IMG/VR virus record: IMGVR_UViG_3300049489_000400
Coordinates: 1 to 64,000 of that record
Length of the DNA stretch: 64,000 nt
Direction: 5' to 3' (one strand)
Source of the DNA: a virus
Part shown: positions 39,151 through 47,694 of the stretch, piece after piece
Layout of the letters: every line of letters starts with the position of its first letter
Position numbering within the stretch: position 1 is the first letter of the stretch
Translations under genes and position numbers: made by a program
Notes under the pieces: generated by a model
Told to the model about the DNA's origin: nothing
Seen by the model: only the letters and a program-made list of their open reading frames with translations
Databases searched by the model: none

Positions 39151-39413
39151 TCTATGACTTCTTTCTTGTTAGTATTAAGATTTTCATGAACTTCAATCAT
39201 TCTATTCAAATAATCTCTAGCTTTCAATAAATCTGTTAAATTCTTAGCTTTTGTAGAACCAGGTCTTGTAAACCTGTCTAAATATCGCTTTACATTTTCT
39301 GAAGCCCAGATGTCTCCATAATCAGTACCTTTTCTGTAGTTCAGGGAAATTTGATCAAATTCCTTATCTCCATACTTGGCTCTGTTAGATTTCTCTAATT
39401 CATTTACGTCCAT
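39147..39413 (-). CDS. Small DUF3310-like protein
   Basis: An 88-residue protein. NVKRYLDRFTRPGSTKAKNL followed by TDLLKARDYLNRMI fits the small phage family in which a 'I-x-Y-x-x-R...K...DL-x-KA-x-x-YL-x-R' motif recurs (T7 gp1.7-related, nucleotide metabolism). It overlaps both neighbours by 4-10 bases. Confidence 0.55.
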   Translation of the reverse strand: MDVNELEKSNRAKYGDKEFDQISLNYRKGTDYGDIWASENVKRYLDRFTRPGSTKAKNLTDLLKARDYLNRMIEVHENLNTNKKEVIE

Positions 39414-40000
39414 AACTCTTTATCTATTATTTCTTGTAAAATCGAAGTGTCCTTACCTTCTAAATAAGGAATCAATTCTTTACAAGAAAGTTTAACTTTC
39501 TCTACACAATAAAATTGTTGATTCAATAATGATGTATTGCCAAGATTTAATTCCTTCTTTAGGTAAAATAACATAGACAACCAGTCAGCCACCTTAACTA
39601 TTTTCTTAACTAGGAATGGGACTGAAGTCATTATGTCAGATAACAATTTTTCAGATTCTCTGTCCTTATTGAATTTAGCATTAACCTTATCTTTTATAAT
39701 TAAGTCAAGCAAATTTCTCATTTCTTCACCGTAAGCATTTCCGTATTTCACTCCATGAACTATGTCTCCTGTGAACATCTCATCAAAATCGTGAAATATA
39801 GCATAAGTTGTTATTTGAAGCTTCAAATTTATGTCATCTTCATTCAGGATTTCCTCAGCAAGTAATCTGCTTACCATAGCCACAAAGAATGAATGATGAG
39901 CAACAGTTTCGTCTTTGATTCTATTCAAACCATTCCATCTGACCATATTGTTAAGTTGGTCAAAATCTGGATCATGAAAAATCTTATCAATTATATTCAT
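39404..40000 (-). CDS. HD-domain 5'-deoxynucleotidase (YfbR-like)
   Basis: A 198-residue HD hydrolase: VRWNGLNRIKDETVAHHSFF at 20-39 gives the R-x-x-R and His residues, H70-D71 the HD pair, E74 and D79 in DEMFTGDIV, and VADWLSM the last metal Asp. YfbR-type enzymes dephosphorylate deoxynucleoside monophosphates, shaping the nucleotide pool for synthesis. It lies between the polymerase and recombination genes. Confidence 0.85.
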   Translation of the reverse strand: MNIIDKIFHDPDFDQLNNMVRWNGLNRIKDETVAHHSFFVAMVSRLLAEEILNEDDINLKLQITTYAIFHDFDEMFTGDIVHGVKYGNAYGEEMRNLLDLIIKDKVNAKFNKDRESEKLLSDIMTSVPFLVKKIVKVADWLSMLFYLKKELNLGNTSLLNQQFYCVEKVKLSCKELIPYLEGKDTSILQEIIDKELWT

Positions 40001-40316
40001 TTGCTAAAATTTCTTGTTCAATTATACTTAACTCTGCTTCATTAAATTCCTCTAATTCAGCTTCTTGTCTTTTTTCAAATCTCCAAGTAGCAAAAGCTGG
40101 TTCTTGCTTTCTGCCTATCAATTTTATGAATACAATTGGATTTGAAATTTCTTCCAACAATATACCGACTACAATATCATCGTTATGTAATATTTCTCTG
40201 ATTGTGTAAATTCTGCCCTTCTTAACCCAATTTACATACATATTGATAACTGGGAATAGCATCTCCACCTTTATAGAATCATCTACACATAAAACCTTAT
40301 CACCTACTTCTAACAT
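39987..40316 (-). CDS. Hypothetical protein, 109 residues
   Basis: A beta-rich N-terminal part (VGDKVLCVDDS, GRIYTIREILHNDDIVVGIL) resembles SH3-like small phage proteins; the C-terminus is acidic. It follows the polymerase gene by four bases. Confidence 0.65.
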   Translation of the reverse strand: MLEVGDKVLCVDDSIKVEMLFPVINMYVNWVKKGRIYTIREILHNDDIVVGILLEEISNPIVFIKLIGRKQEPAFATWRFEKRQEAELEEFNEAELSIIEQEILANEYN

Positions 40317-40320
40317 AGAA

Positions 40321-43300
40321 TCAATTTATAACTAAGAACTCTGTCCTATTCCTAGTAGAACCTCTTCTTTCACTAATGCTATTCAAAGATTTTCCATATT
40401 CCTTTTGATAATTTATCTCACAATTAACTGCTATCAAAGATTTTTTAGCTTCAAGTTTTTCCATCTTTTCTAAAACACGCTCGTAGCAATCATTCCAAAC
40501 AGTCAAAATCATAACTACATTGTTAGATTCTATAGAAACTCTAGCATAGGGTAATTTGGATTGTTTGTACTTCAAGTGTTTGATATACATTATTCTCCCC
40601 ACTATTGTAGCTTCTTTAGGTGATTTTAATTCCTTATAAGATTTCTTATCATATTCCTCAGCAGAAACATAATTCTTGACAAGATTTTTAATCTTGCTTT
40701 TCTTTTCATATTTCTGTAAAAGTGACAGAAAGTTTATATCTCCAAATCCCGTCAATGCCTTTTGTTCTGTTACCCAATACCAGTTTGAATTACTATTCTC
40801 GTTTAAAACTTCTGGATATGGCTCCGATTTGGTTAAATTAGCATGAAATTCTAAAAGTGATTTTCTCACTTTCTCTTCATCGATTTTTAGACCATATTGT
40901 CCTCCTATATTATCAAAAGCACCAGCTATAATCAAAGCCTTTACAACTCTTTTGTTTACTTTGTTTTTAGGAACTCTATTTATAAAATCTTCCAAGTCAG
41001 AAAAGTCACCATTCTGATTTCTTTCGTTCAGTATCACTCTGGCTGCGACATCGCCTACATTTTTGATTTTAGTAAGAGACCAATAAATGCTATTGTCGTC
41101 AGGGAAACCAACGAAAAATAGGTCAGATTTATTGACACAAGGTGGCTTAATCTGAATATCCGAACCAATCTTTCTTATCTCAGAAATTCTGTTAGGTACT
41201 TCCTCTTCATAGTTTGCAAAATTCAAACTTGCTGTCCAGAACTCTAAAGGATATTTCACCTTCAAATATTGACACCAATATCCCATTAGAGCATAAGCGG
41301 CAGCATGAGACCTGTTGAACCCGTAGCTAGAAAACGCATTCATCTTATCCCATATTTTTACAGCATCTTCCTCTTTATCCCCACCTAGTAAATTATTGTA
41401 ATATTCAACAAATCTGCTCTTAAATAAATTAAGATTTTCCTTGTCGAATTTTTTCATATAAGTCCTTACTTGATCAGATTCTGCAAGTGACAAACCTCCA
41501 GCGACCACCATCGCCTGCATAATCTGTTCTTGATAAACATAAAGACCAAATGTATTCTTAGTAACTTCTTTTAAGAATGGATCATAAACAGGCTTTTTCT
41601 TTCCATGTTTAATTTCAGCAAAATCCTTATGTGCATTGGAATCCATTGGGCCAGGTCTAAATAAGGCATTCATTGAAATTAAATCTTCAACACCATCAGG
41701 TTTCACTTGTTTAGAATACGTTTTCAATCCTGACGTTCCGAACTGAAAAACATCTTCATTCCATCCGTTTTTGAAAAATTCCATCACGCTTGGAATATCA
41801 ATTTTTATCTTGTTTAGATTTACCTTTTTGCCTCTATTTTTCTTTATCAAATCTAATGTGTTCCTGAACTTATCCAGCTGAGCAATTCCTAATATATCAG
41901 CCTTCAAAAATCCAGCAGCATCGATGAACTTACCTTCCCATTCAGAAACTAATTGGTCATCTATCTTTTTAACAGGCATCCAATCATATATAGTCATAGG
42001 ATTCCCTGATTTATCCTGCTTAGGAACAATCAGTACCGCAGACGCATGTATGGAAGATGTTTTAGGTTGATTGATAGAAATTCTAACTAAATCACAAACT
42101 TCAGCATTATTCTGAACGAACTTTTTCAGCACAGGTTTTTCAACTGCATTTTCAAATATATCACCCCAAGAACTTTTACCGATAACATCAGGTATTTCCT
42201 TAGTGGCAAAATTTGCATCTTGAAAAGAAACTCCAGAAACCCTAGAAAAATCTTTCAAAGCTGACTTGACTTTCATTCTAGCATAAGTACCAATAGAACA
42301 AACATTGTTATAAGTATATTTTTCTTCAATATATCTTTTAACATCACCTCTTCTCAACCCTTCAAAATCTATATCAATATCAGGCAATGCATCCGCTGAC
42401 TTAGCACGCTCTCCTGAAACCCTCGTCTTGTTCAAAAAACGCTCAAATAGTAGATTGTATTGAATAGGGTCTATTTCTATAATCCCCAGAAGATAGGCTA
42501 CCAAAGAACCTCCTGCCGAACCCCTACCAGGACCAACTAGAATATCTTTTGTTTTGCACCATTCAACAATATCCCATAATATCAAGAAATAATCAACGAA
42601 TCCCGCACCTACAATTACACTATTTTCTTCTTCAAGTCTTTCGTAATATTGTATTATTTTATCCTCATCATCTGGGAACTTGTCAATGACCTTTCTTTGA
42701 AAACCTTTTTCTAATAATTCATGATATAAAGACTCTGAATCTGGATGTTCAAACTTAGGCAATTTATGATTACCAGTATCTATCATATAGTCGCACTTTT
42801 CGGCAATTTCTACAGTATTTGAAACAGATTCTAGTATTAAATCAAACTTATCAGGATTCTTTGAAAAATGAGGCATTAATTTATCTAAAGTCTCATCTAT
42901 TGTTTTGTAATATTGATCACTAGATGACAATTGAGTTTTCTTATCTACCTTATTAAGAACAGATTTGATTTTGTAATCAGATTTTTCGATGTAATAAGAA
43001 TCGTTAATCAAAACAGGCTTCAATACATCACTATAATTATCCATATAGTATCTGATATTTCTAAGATTTTGTATATCAACAGAATCGTCATCGAACTCAA
43101 CAGAATCTATCTGATAATACAAATCTCCTTTAAAAATCTTTTTGTATTTTTTAATCATTTTTCTACCAATGTCATTTTTGATATTGGAATTAAAATAACT
43201 ATCTGTAGGTATGACACATATCAATCCTTCAGAATGATTCAAGAAGTCCTCTTCAGAAACAAATTTGTCATTGTCTACATTTATGAATTTACCAATTCTT

Positions 43301-43920
43301 AATAGGTTTTTCCAACCTATTTCATTTTTTACAAATAGCTTTATATCGAATAAAGAATGGTGTTCATCATCCTGATTATATTCGTAAGCTACTGATATTG
43401 TTTCTCCAAGGATAGATTTTACACCCTTCTTTTTACAAGCTAATTGAAAAGGTAAAGTTGCAGCTAATGTATTTTTATCAGACAGACCTAAAATCTTCTG
43501 ACCTAAGAAAACTGTTTTAGCTACCCACTGTTCTGGTTCTGCTGAGCCGTTTAATAACTCGTATCCAGTATGGACTCCTAAGTGGATAAAATCTATTTCC
43601 AAATCTGAATCGTACGAACCAACATTTATGAATTCTTTGAACTCTGGGATAAAAATATCTTCATTGTATTCATCCTTCTTTGTCTTTTTAGAAGAATAAT
43701 AGAACTTGTCTCCCCACTTAAATAATATGTGAGTAATATCTTCCTCATAGATTCTGTAGAACTCTTCTTCAGTAAGAATGAAGGAAAAATCATTCGATAT
43801 GACCTTTCCTTCTTTCTCTTCTACAAAAACTAATTTCCCAAGTCCTTCTATTTCTACAATATTCCCTTCAATATTGCATTTTATAGATTTTTGTTCAATC
43901 CAGTTTTTTAATTCTTTCAT
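40321..43920 (-). CDS. dnaE: DNA polymerase III alpha-type (DnaE-like) replicative polymerase
   Basis: A 1199-residue C-family polymerase. The first 105 residues are an unrecognised extension. The PHP domain starts with FIHLGVHTGYELLNG (H113, H117), but the usual TDH motif is LSDKN, so PHP activity may be lost. GPGRGSAGGSLVAYLLG lies near 465, the catalytic PDIDIDFE near 512, and FLKADILGI near 672 carries the third Asp. ISRSHAA-like FNRSHAAAYALM follows, and a C-terminal OB-type segment (IVGRIMYIKHLKY) ends the protein. Phages of this size often use a family A or B enzyme instead. Confidence 0.93.
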   Translation of the reverse strand: MKELKNWIEQKSIKCNIEGNIVEIEGLGKLVFVEEKEGKVISNDFSFILTEEEFYRIYEEDITHILFKWGDKFYYSSKKTKKDEYNEDIFIPEFKEFINVGSYDSDLEIDFIHLGVHTGYELLNGSAEPEQWVAKTVFLGQKILGLSDKNTLAATLPFQLACKKKGVKSILGETISVAYEYNQDDEHHSLFDIKLFVKNEIGWKNLLRIGKFINVDNDKFVSEEDFLNHSEGLICVIPTDSYFNSNIKNDIGRKMIKKYKKIFKGDLYYQIDSVEFDDDSVDIQNLRNIRYYMDNYSDVLKPVLINDSYYIEKSDYKIKSVLNKVDKKTQLSSSDQYYKTIDETLDKLMPHFSKNPDKFDLILESVSNTVEIAEKCDYMIDTGNHKLPKFEHPDSESLYHELLEKGFQRKVIDKFPDDEDKIIQYYERLEEENSVIVGAGFVDYFLILWDIVEWCKTKDILVGPGRGSAGGSLVAYLLGIIEIDPIQYNLLFERFLNKTRVSGERAKSADALPDIDIDFEGLRRGDVKRYIEEKYTYNNVCSIGTYARMKVKSALKDFSRVSGVSFQDANFATKEIPDVIGKSSWGDIFENAVEKPVLKKFVQNNAEVCDLVRISINQPKTSSIHASAVLIVPKQDKSGNPMTIYDWMPVKKIDDQLVSEWEGKFIDAAGFLKADILGIAQLDKFRNTLDLIKKNRGKKVNLNKIKIDIPSVMEFFKNGWNEDVFQFGTSGLKTYSKQVKPDGVEDLISMNALFRPGPMDSNAHKDFAEIKHGKKKPVYDPFLKEVTKNTFGLYVYQEQIMQAMVVAGGLSLAESDQVRTYMKKFDKENLNLFKSRFVEYYNNLLGGDKEEDAVKIWDKMNAFSSYGFNRSHAAAYALMGYWCQYLKVKYPLEFWTASLNFANYEEEVPNRISEIRKIGSDIQIKPPCVNKSDLFFVGFPDDNSIYWSLTKIKNVGDVAARVILNERNQNGDFSDLEDFINRVPKNKVNKRVVKALIIAGAFDNIGGQYGLKIDEEKVRKSLLEFHANLTKSEPYPEVLNENSNSNWYWVTEQKALTGFGDINFLSLLQKYEKKSKIKNLVKNYVSAEEYDKKSYKELKSPKEATIVGRIMYIKHLKYKQSKLPYARVSIESNNVVMILTVWNDCYERVLEKMEKLEAKKSLIAVNCEINYQKEYGKSLNSISERRGSTRNRTEFLVIN

Positions 43921-45110
43921 TACATTTTTCCAATTGGAGAAGTCAAATTAACAGAAACTATCTCTTTGTCTTTAACCTTAGAAGCAAAGAAATTAACAGC
44001 TAATGCTATTATATCTAACGATGGGTAAAAGTTAGAAAGATTAGATATTTTGTCAATCGTTTTCCACTTGTCTGAGTCAGTTCTCGAAGTCGATTTGTAT
44101 TCTACATACATCATCAAAAGATCATAAACCAAATGAAGATATTTTGAGAAATGCATCAATGTTTGCTCTTCTGTTTCTGTTATTCTTTTTCCAGACTTTA
44201 TTGAGTCTATGATCATGCTAAGGAAATAATCTACCTCTGCTAATCTAGGTTCAATTGATTCTGAATCGAAATTCATATCCATTCTTGCTGGAACAAATAC
44301 ATCGTACAAATCTTCAAACTGACCATTACTCAACTGAACCTCATCATACATTTTCCAAGCAATAGGATTATCATTATATATATGAAGACTTTGAGAATTG
44401 TGAGTTTGAGTGCCTAACTCAATACCTAAAATGTTAGCCATAATTTCAGTCAAGAAACTGAATTGGAAAACATTAGTGGGTAAACCCCAATGTAAATCAT
44501 TACTTCTGTTAGAAATAGTCGTTCTCAATTTTCCATTTCTGATTTTCAAGAATACCATATCGTTACAAGGCAAATCCTTAGATTTAGTTCCTAAGTCCAA
44601 ATCTGCATTCCAAATCTGCATAACTGCTCTTCTGGTTTCAGAATCTTTATGAAGGTCTTTTAGGGTCTGAAGAATCTGATCAACACCTTTATTCATTTGC
44701 TCTACTGCGTGACCATTATTCTCTGGTGAGGTAGGTAAAGTCCTATCGAAAGAGGAAACACCATGTTTTCTCAGTCTAAACCCATATGGAGCATGGAAAT
44801 TAACCCCATCGTCAGAATAATTCTTCATATTAGAATTGAAGATATCAAGAAATGCTACATCTTTCTCTCCTTTGAAAATCCAAATAGCTTCAGCAAGAAG
44901 GAAAAATATGTTTATATCTCTACCATTGTTTCCTACACAACGTCTGTACGGATTAGTGATTGTTGTCTTGAAGTCTATAATTTCTTTAGTATCCCCATTT
45001 CTGCTCTCTACAGAATCTCCATTCTCAATAACGTACTTGTTTATGAAAGGATAAGTTGAAGAGAAATTACTTGTCACAACAGAATCATTAATAATATTTT
45101 TCAAAGTCAT
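43920..45110 (-). CDS. thyA: Thymidylate synthase (ThyA-type)
   Basis: A 396-residue protein. The catalytic Cys182 is in DLPCNDMVFLKI, the phosphate-binding pair in SETRRAVMQIWN (158-169), and RSNDLHWGLPTNVFQFSF (202-219) carries the base-reading Asn213, which favours dUMP over dCMP (hydroxymethylases have Asp). It is about 100 residues longer than bacterial ThyA, mainly at the C-terminus. The usual LPCH is LPCN. It methylates dUMP made by the phage dUTPase. Confidence 0.88.
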   Translation of the reverse strand: MTLKNIINDSVVTSNFSSTYPFINKYVIENGDSVESRNGDTKEIIDFKTTITNPYRRCVGNNGRDINIFFLLAEAIWIFKGEKDVAFLDIFNSNMKNYSDDGVNFHAPYGFRLRKHGVSSFDRTLPTSPENNGHAVEQMNKGVDQILQTLKDLHKDSETRRAVMQIWNADLDLGTKSKDLPCNDMVFLKIRNGKLRTTISNRSNDLHWGLPTNVFQFSFLTEIMANILGIELGTQTHNSQSLHIYNDNPIAWKMYDEVQLSNGQFEDLYDVFVPARMDMNFDSESIEPRLAEVDYFLSMIIDSIKSGKRITETEEQTLMHFSKYLHLVYDLLMMYVEYKSTSRTDSDKWKTIDKISNLSNFYPSLDIIALAVNFFASKVKDKEIVSVNLTSPIGKM

Positions 45111-45131
45111 AATAAAGATTTTTATTTTTAG

Positions 45132-45140
45132 TAACTATGC
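45132..45140 (-). promoter_or_regulatory. Class B box (GCATAGTTA)
   Basis: Directly follows the T-run of the terminator at 45141-45168 and lies 21 bases before the thymidylate synthase ATG. Confidence 0.5.
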
Positions 45141-45168
45141 GAAAAAGGCACCCAATCGAGTGCCTTTT
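45141..45168 (-). terminator. Intrinsic terminator
   Basis: A 9-bp stem (AAAAGGCAC/GTGCCTTTT, 45143-45151 with 45160-45168), loop of 8, T-run on the minus strand. It ends the acidic-repeat gene at 45188. Confidence 0.9.
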
Positions 45169-45187
45169 ACAAATCTTAAAAGTATTA

Positions 45188-46201
45188 TTACTTCTTAGCT
45201 TTCTTTTTCGCAGGAGCAGCTGGCGCTTCTTCTTTCTTTGAAGATTTAACTTTCTCAGCTTTTTTCGCATTTGAAGATTTCAAATCTTTCTCCATCTTCT
45301 CACGATTTTTCCCAAGCTTGTCATCTTTCTTAGAAAGGTTAGCTACAACTTCATCGAAACCATCTTTGTTTTCTTTGATACATTCTACCAACTCATCTAA
45401 TGAGATTCCCATCACAAGCATGTTACCAGACCATGATTTTTTGATTTCAAAATCTTCTCCGAACAAATCACGTAAAACATTCTCGTCACGTACTGAAGAC
45501 ATGTAAACACGTCCGATGATTTCTCCATCTTTCGTAACTTTAGGTGAATCGAAAGACATGAATACTTTCTTGTTATTCTTACCTAAGAATTTAACAGAAA
45601 CACCTCCGTTAGCAATAAAGTTGTATTCAAAATCTTTTCCTAATGCTTTCTTCAACGCATCGAATTTTTTCGCATCCTCTTCTGACTGTAAAGGATTCAA
45701 ACGCTTAGAAACTTTCGGCTCAGCTTTTGCTTTCTCCTTTTTTGTAGTTTCTTTTTTAGCTTTCTTATCAGCTGATTTTTGAACTTTGTCGTTCTTTTTC
45801 TCAACTTCTACACTTTTCTTAGAAGATGATTTTTTCTTTGGAGCAGGCTCTTCATCTTCCTCTTCTTCATCCTCGTCCTCATCTTCCTCTTCTTCATCCT
45901 CGTCGTCTGAATCATCCTCATCCTCATCCTCGTCATCAGAATCTTCGTCTTCATCTTCTGAATCCTCGTCCTCAACTTCGTCAGCTAAATCGTCATTAGC
46001 TTGTTCGCTATCTTCATACATAGCATCTACCATTTCGAACAAATCTTCATACGAATCATCGTCCACGTCTTCGATATCATTCTCATTCAAGAATTCAATC
46101 ATTTGCTTTCTCGCTTCTTCAACGGTACTAACACCTTTGATTCCTACGCCAGCAAGTTCCTTAACTTGTTCCTTGCTCAACTTTACTTCTTTCTTTGCCA
46201 T
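45188..46201 (-). CDS. Acidic/basic low-complexity protein
   Basis: A 337-residue protein. Residues about 40-120 are almost all Asp, Glu and Ser; 120-170 are Lys-rich (APKKKSSSKKSVEVEKK); 175-275 form a folded-looking alpha/beta domain (YNFIANGGVSVKFLG, VYMSSVRDENVLRDLFG); the end is KKEEAPAAPAKKKAKK. A 30-base DNA segment is shared exactly with the tail of the ssDNA-binding protein gene. A replication-associated or DNA-mimic role is possible. Both a class A and a class B site precede it. Confidence 0.7.
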   Translation of the reverse strand: MAKKEVKLSKEQVKELAGVGIKGVSTVEEARKQMIEFLNENDIEDVDDDSYEDLFEMVDAMYEDSEQANDDLADEVEDEDSEDEDEDSDDEDEDEDDSDDEDEEEEDEDEDEEEEDEEPAPKKKSSSKKSVEVEKKNDKVQKSADKKAKKETTKKEKAKAEPKVSKRLNPLQSEEDAKKFDALKKALGKDFEYNFIANGGVSVKFLGKNNKKVFMSFDSPKVTKDGEIIGRVYMSSVRDENVLRDLFGEDFEIKKSWSGNMLVMGISLDELVECIKENKDGFDEVVANLSKKDDKLGKNREKMEKDLKSSNAKKAEKVKSSKKEEAPAAPAKKKAKK

Positions 46202-46252
46202 AGCACTTTACAATTTAAAAATTAAAAATTATTCCTTGTTATTTGTTCTATT

Positions 46253-46263
46253 TAACTTTGTTA
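46253..46263 (-). promoter_or_regulatory. Class B box (TAACAAAGTTA)
   Basis: The palindromic form 51 bases before the ATG at 46201 and 16 bases downstream of the class A -7 box, so the two systems overlap at this gene. Confidence 0.55.
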
Positions 46264-46278
46264 GAAACAATTATACAG

Positions 46279-46310
46279 CTAAATTAGAAACTATTTTTTA
46301 CTCTACAAAA
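46279..46310 (-). promoter_or_regulatory. Class A promoter (TTG-N17-TCTAATTTAG)
   Basis: The minus strand reads TTTTG, 17 bases, TCTAATTTAG (46279-46288), the weakest -7 match. The block from the upstream AAATAATTTGGAAAAAA through the spacer (AAAAAATAGTT) is nearly identical to that at 47220-47251. Confidence 0.65.
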
Positions 46311-46337
46311 TTTTTTCCAAATTATTTTTGAAAAATT

Positions 46338-46922
46338 TTAATCTTCTTGATAACTTACTGAAAACTCTCTAACTTCTGTATTGTTATTCAGTAAATAATC
46401 TTTAAGTATTTTCAAATTTATTTTATTCGTTTCAGTTGGGTCTAATTTACTATTTTTGAAAATCTTCTCAATCTTAGTTTTATCAGCACCCTTTAGATGG
46501 AATTTTATCATCTTTCTTTCTTGACCTTTAAATAGGCTCAATACATCGAAACCGTCAATTACAAATTCCATATTTTCCGCATCAAGAATTTCTTTATGCT
46601 CTCTTCCATAATCAAAGTTAATTTGAGACATAGGAATCATTTTAACTTTATTTATGTCTTTGATGAAGTCTCTTGATTTATTCAATAATGCGCTTCTAAG
46701 ATAGGCTTCCATCGGAACTGGCTTACAACGTCCTGTTTTCTTGTACTCTGCCCATTTCTTAGCGTACATCTTAATAGAAGTGAACAATTTCTCCTTTAAT
46801 TCTTGAACAATATCTTGTTTCTCCATTCCGATATTGTTTTCAGACCAAATCTTGTCTGCATAATACTTCGCTAAATGCTCGAACTTGAAGTAGTATCTTT
46901 CTGTTAAAGTCATCTTATTCAT
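46338..46922 (-). CDS. Sigma-factor-like protein
   Basis: A 194-residue protein. Residues about 15-92 fit sigma region 2: FEHLAKYYADKIW, a MEKQDIVQELKEKLF helix, and MEAYLRSALLNKSRDFIKDI, the core-binding and -10-reading helices. Residues about 130-170 (KGQERKMIKFHLKGADKTKI) may be region 4. Together with the gene at 31540-32163 it gives the phage two candidate sigma factors. It lies between two class A promoters and overlaps the upstream gene by four bases. Confidence 0.65.
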   Translation of the reverse strand: MNKMTLTERYYFKFEHLAKYYADKIWSENNIGMEKQDIVQELKEKLFTSIKMYAKKWAEYKKTGRCKPVPMEAYLRSALLNKSRDFIKDINKVKMIPMSQINFDYGREHKEILDAENMEFVIDGFDVLSLFKGQERKMIKFHLKGADKTKIEKIFKNSKLDPTETNKINLKILKDYLLNNNTEVREFSVSYQED

Positions 46923-47179
46923 GCTTCGAATGTTTCAGCGTTATCAAATAATTCCATTAACAATTCTCTCAAATCATCAATCTTCATCCAACCCACTAAA
47001 TCATCGTTAACATAAATATCCCCTGATACAGGATTAGCATCGTCTTCATTCCATTTATAGAAATTGACTTTAATTTCATCACCCTCTTTTATTTGAATAG
47101 CGTTACCATCGATAATGGTTTGGGTGTTTCTTTCTGACTTTCTCGTTCTGATGAACTCAGTCGTACCAACTTTTGACAT
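46919..47179 (-). CDS. Hypothetical small protein under class A promoter
   Basis: An 86-residue protein with a beta-rich centre (IQIKEGDEIKVNFYKW, GDIYVNDDLVGWMKID) and acidic C-terminus. No family is recognised. It is the first gene after the class A promoter at 47220-47251 and is coupled to the sigma-like gene. Confidence 0.65.
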   Translation of the reverse strand: MSKVGTTEFIRTRKSERNTQTIIDGNAIQIKEGDEIKVNFYKWNEDDANPVSGDIYVNDDLVGWMKIDDLRELLMELFDNAETFEA

Positions 47180-47219
47180 AATTTACAGTTTAATAGTTTA
47201 CAATAATAAAATTCTAAAG

Positions 47220-47251
47220 CGAATTTCTAAACTATTTTTTAATAGGCAAAA
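47220..47251 (-). promoter_or_regulatory. Class A promoter (TTG-N17-TAGAAATTCG)
   Basis: The minus strand reads TTTTG, 17 bases, TAGAAATTCG (47220-47229), preceded by AAATAATTTGGAAAAAA. It would transcribe the small protein and the sigma-like gene. Confidence 0.72.
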
Positions 47252-47268
47252 TTTTTTCCAAATTATTT

Positions 47269-47694
47269 TTAAAAAATTCTACGAATCTGTATTAAACCTA
47301 CAGAAATATTTTCTGAATTTTTTTCTATAATAGCTGTACTATCAAATAAATCGTAACTTATCAATCGACATCCTTGACCGTTATAAGAAAAATCTGACCC
47401 AATAAAGTAGTAGAAGTATTTGTCTCTTTTGTTAAAACCTTCAGGCATATTTTCTGAACCGAAAAGTTGCTCAGTCATATCTCTTTTCAATTCTTCATCA
47501 TCGAAAATAGAAATTAACATATTCTTTTTAGATATGTCATTTATTTTGTCTTTTTTGAATTGTAGAACCTTTTTGAACTTAGCCTTATCATCTGACGATG
47601 GGTAAATCTTTGTTCTTAGTTCATACAATAAATATTCCAATTGCAATCTATTGAAATATTCAAGAATCGAAATATGTCTGTCTTTCGGCTTCAT
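47269..47694 (-). CDS. Hypothetical protein, 141 residues
   Basis: A basic, helical N-terminal half and a beta-rich C-terminal half ending ENISVGLIQIRRIF. No recognised motif. It overlaps the primase end by four bases and so is co-translated with it. Confidence 0.65.
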   Translation of the reverse strand: MKPKDRHISILEYFNRLQLEYLLYELRTKIYPSSDDKAKFKKVLQFKKDKINDISKKNMLISIFDDEELKRDMTEQLFGSENMPEGFNKRDKYFYYFIGSDFSYNGQGCRLISYDLFDSTAIIEKNSENISVGLIQIRRIF

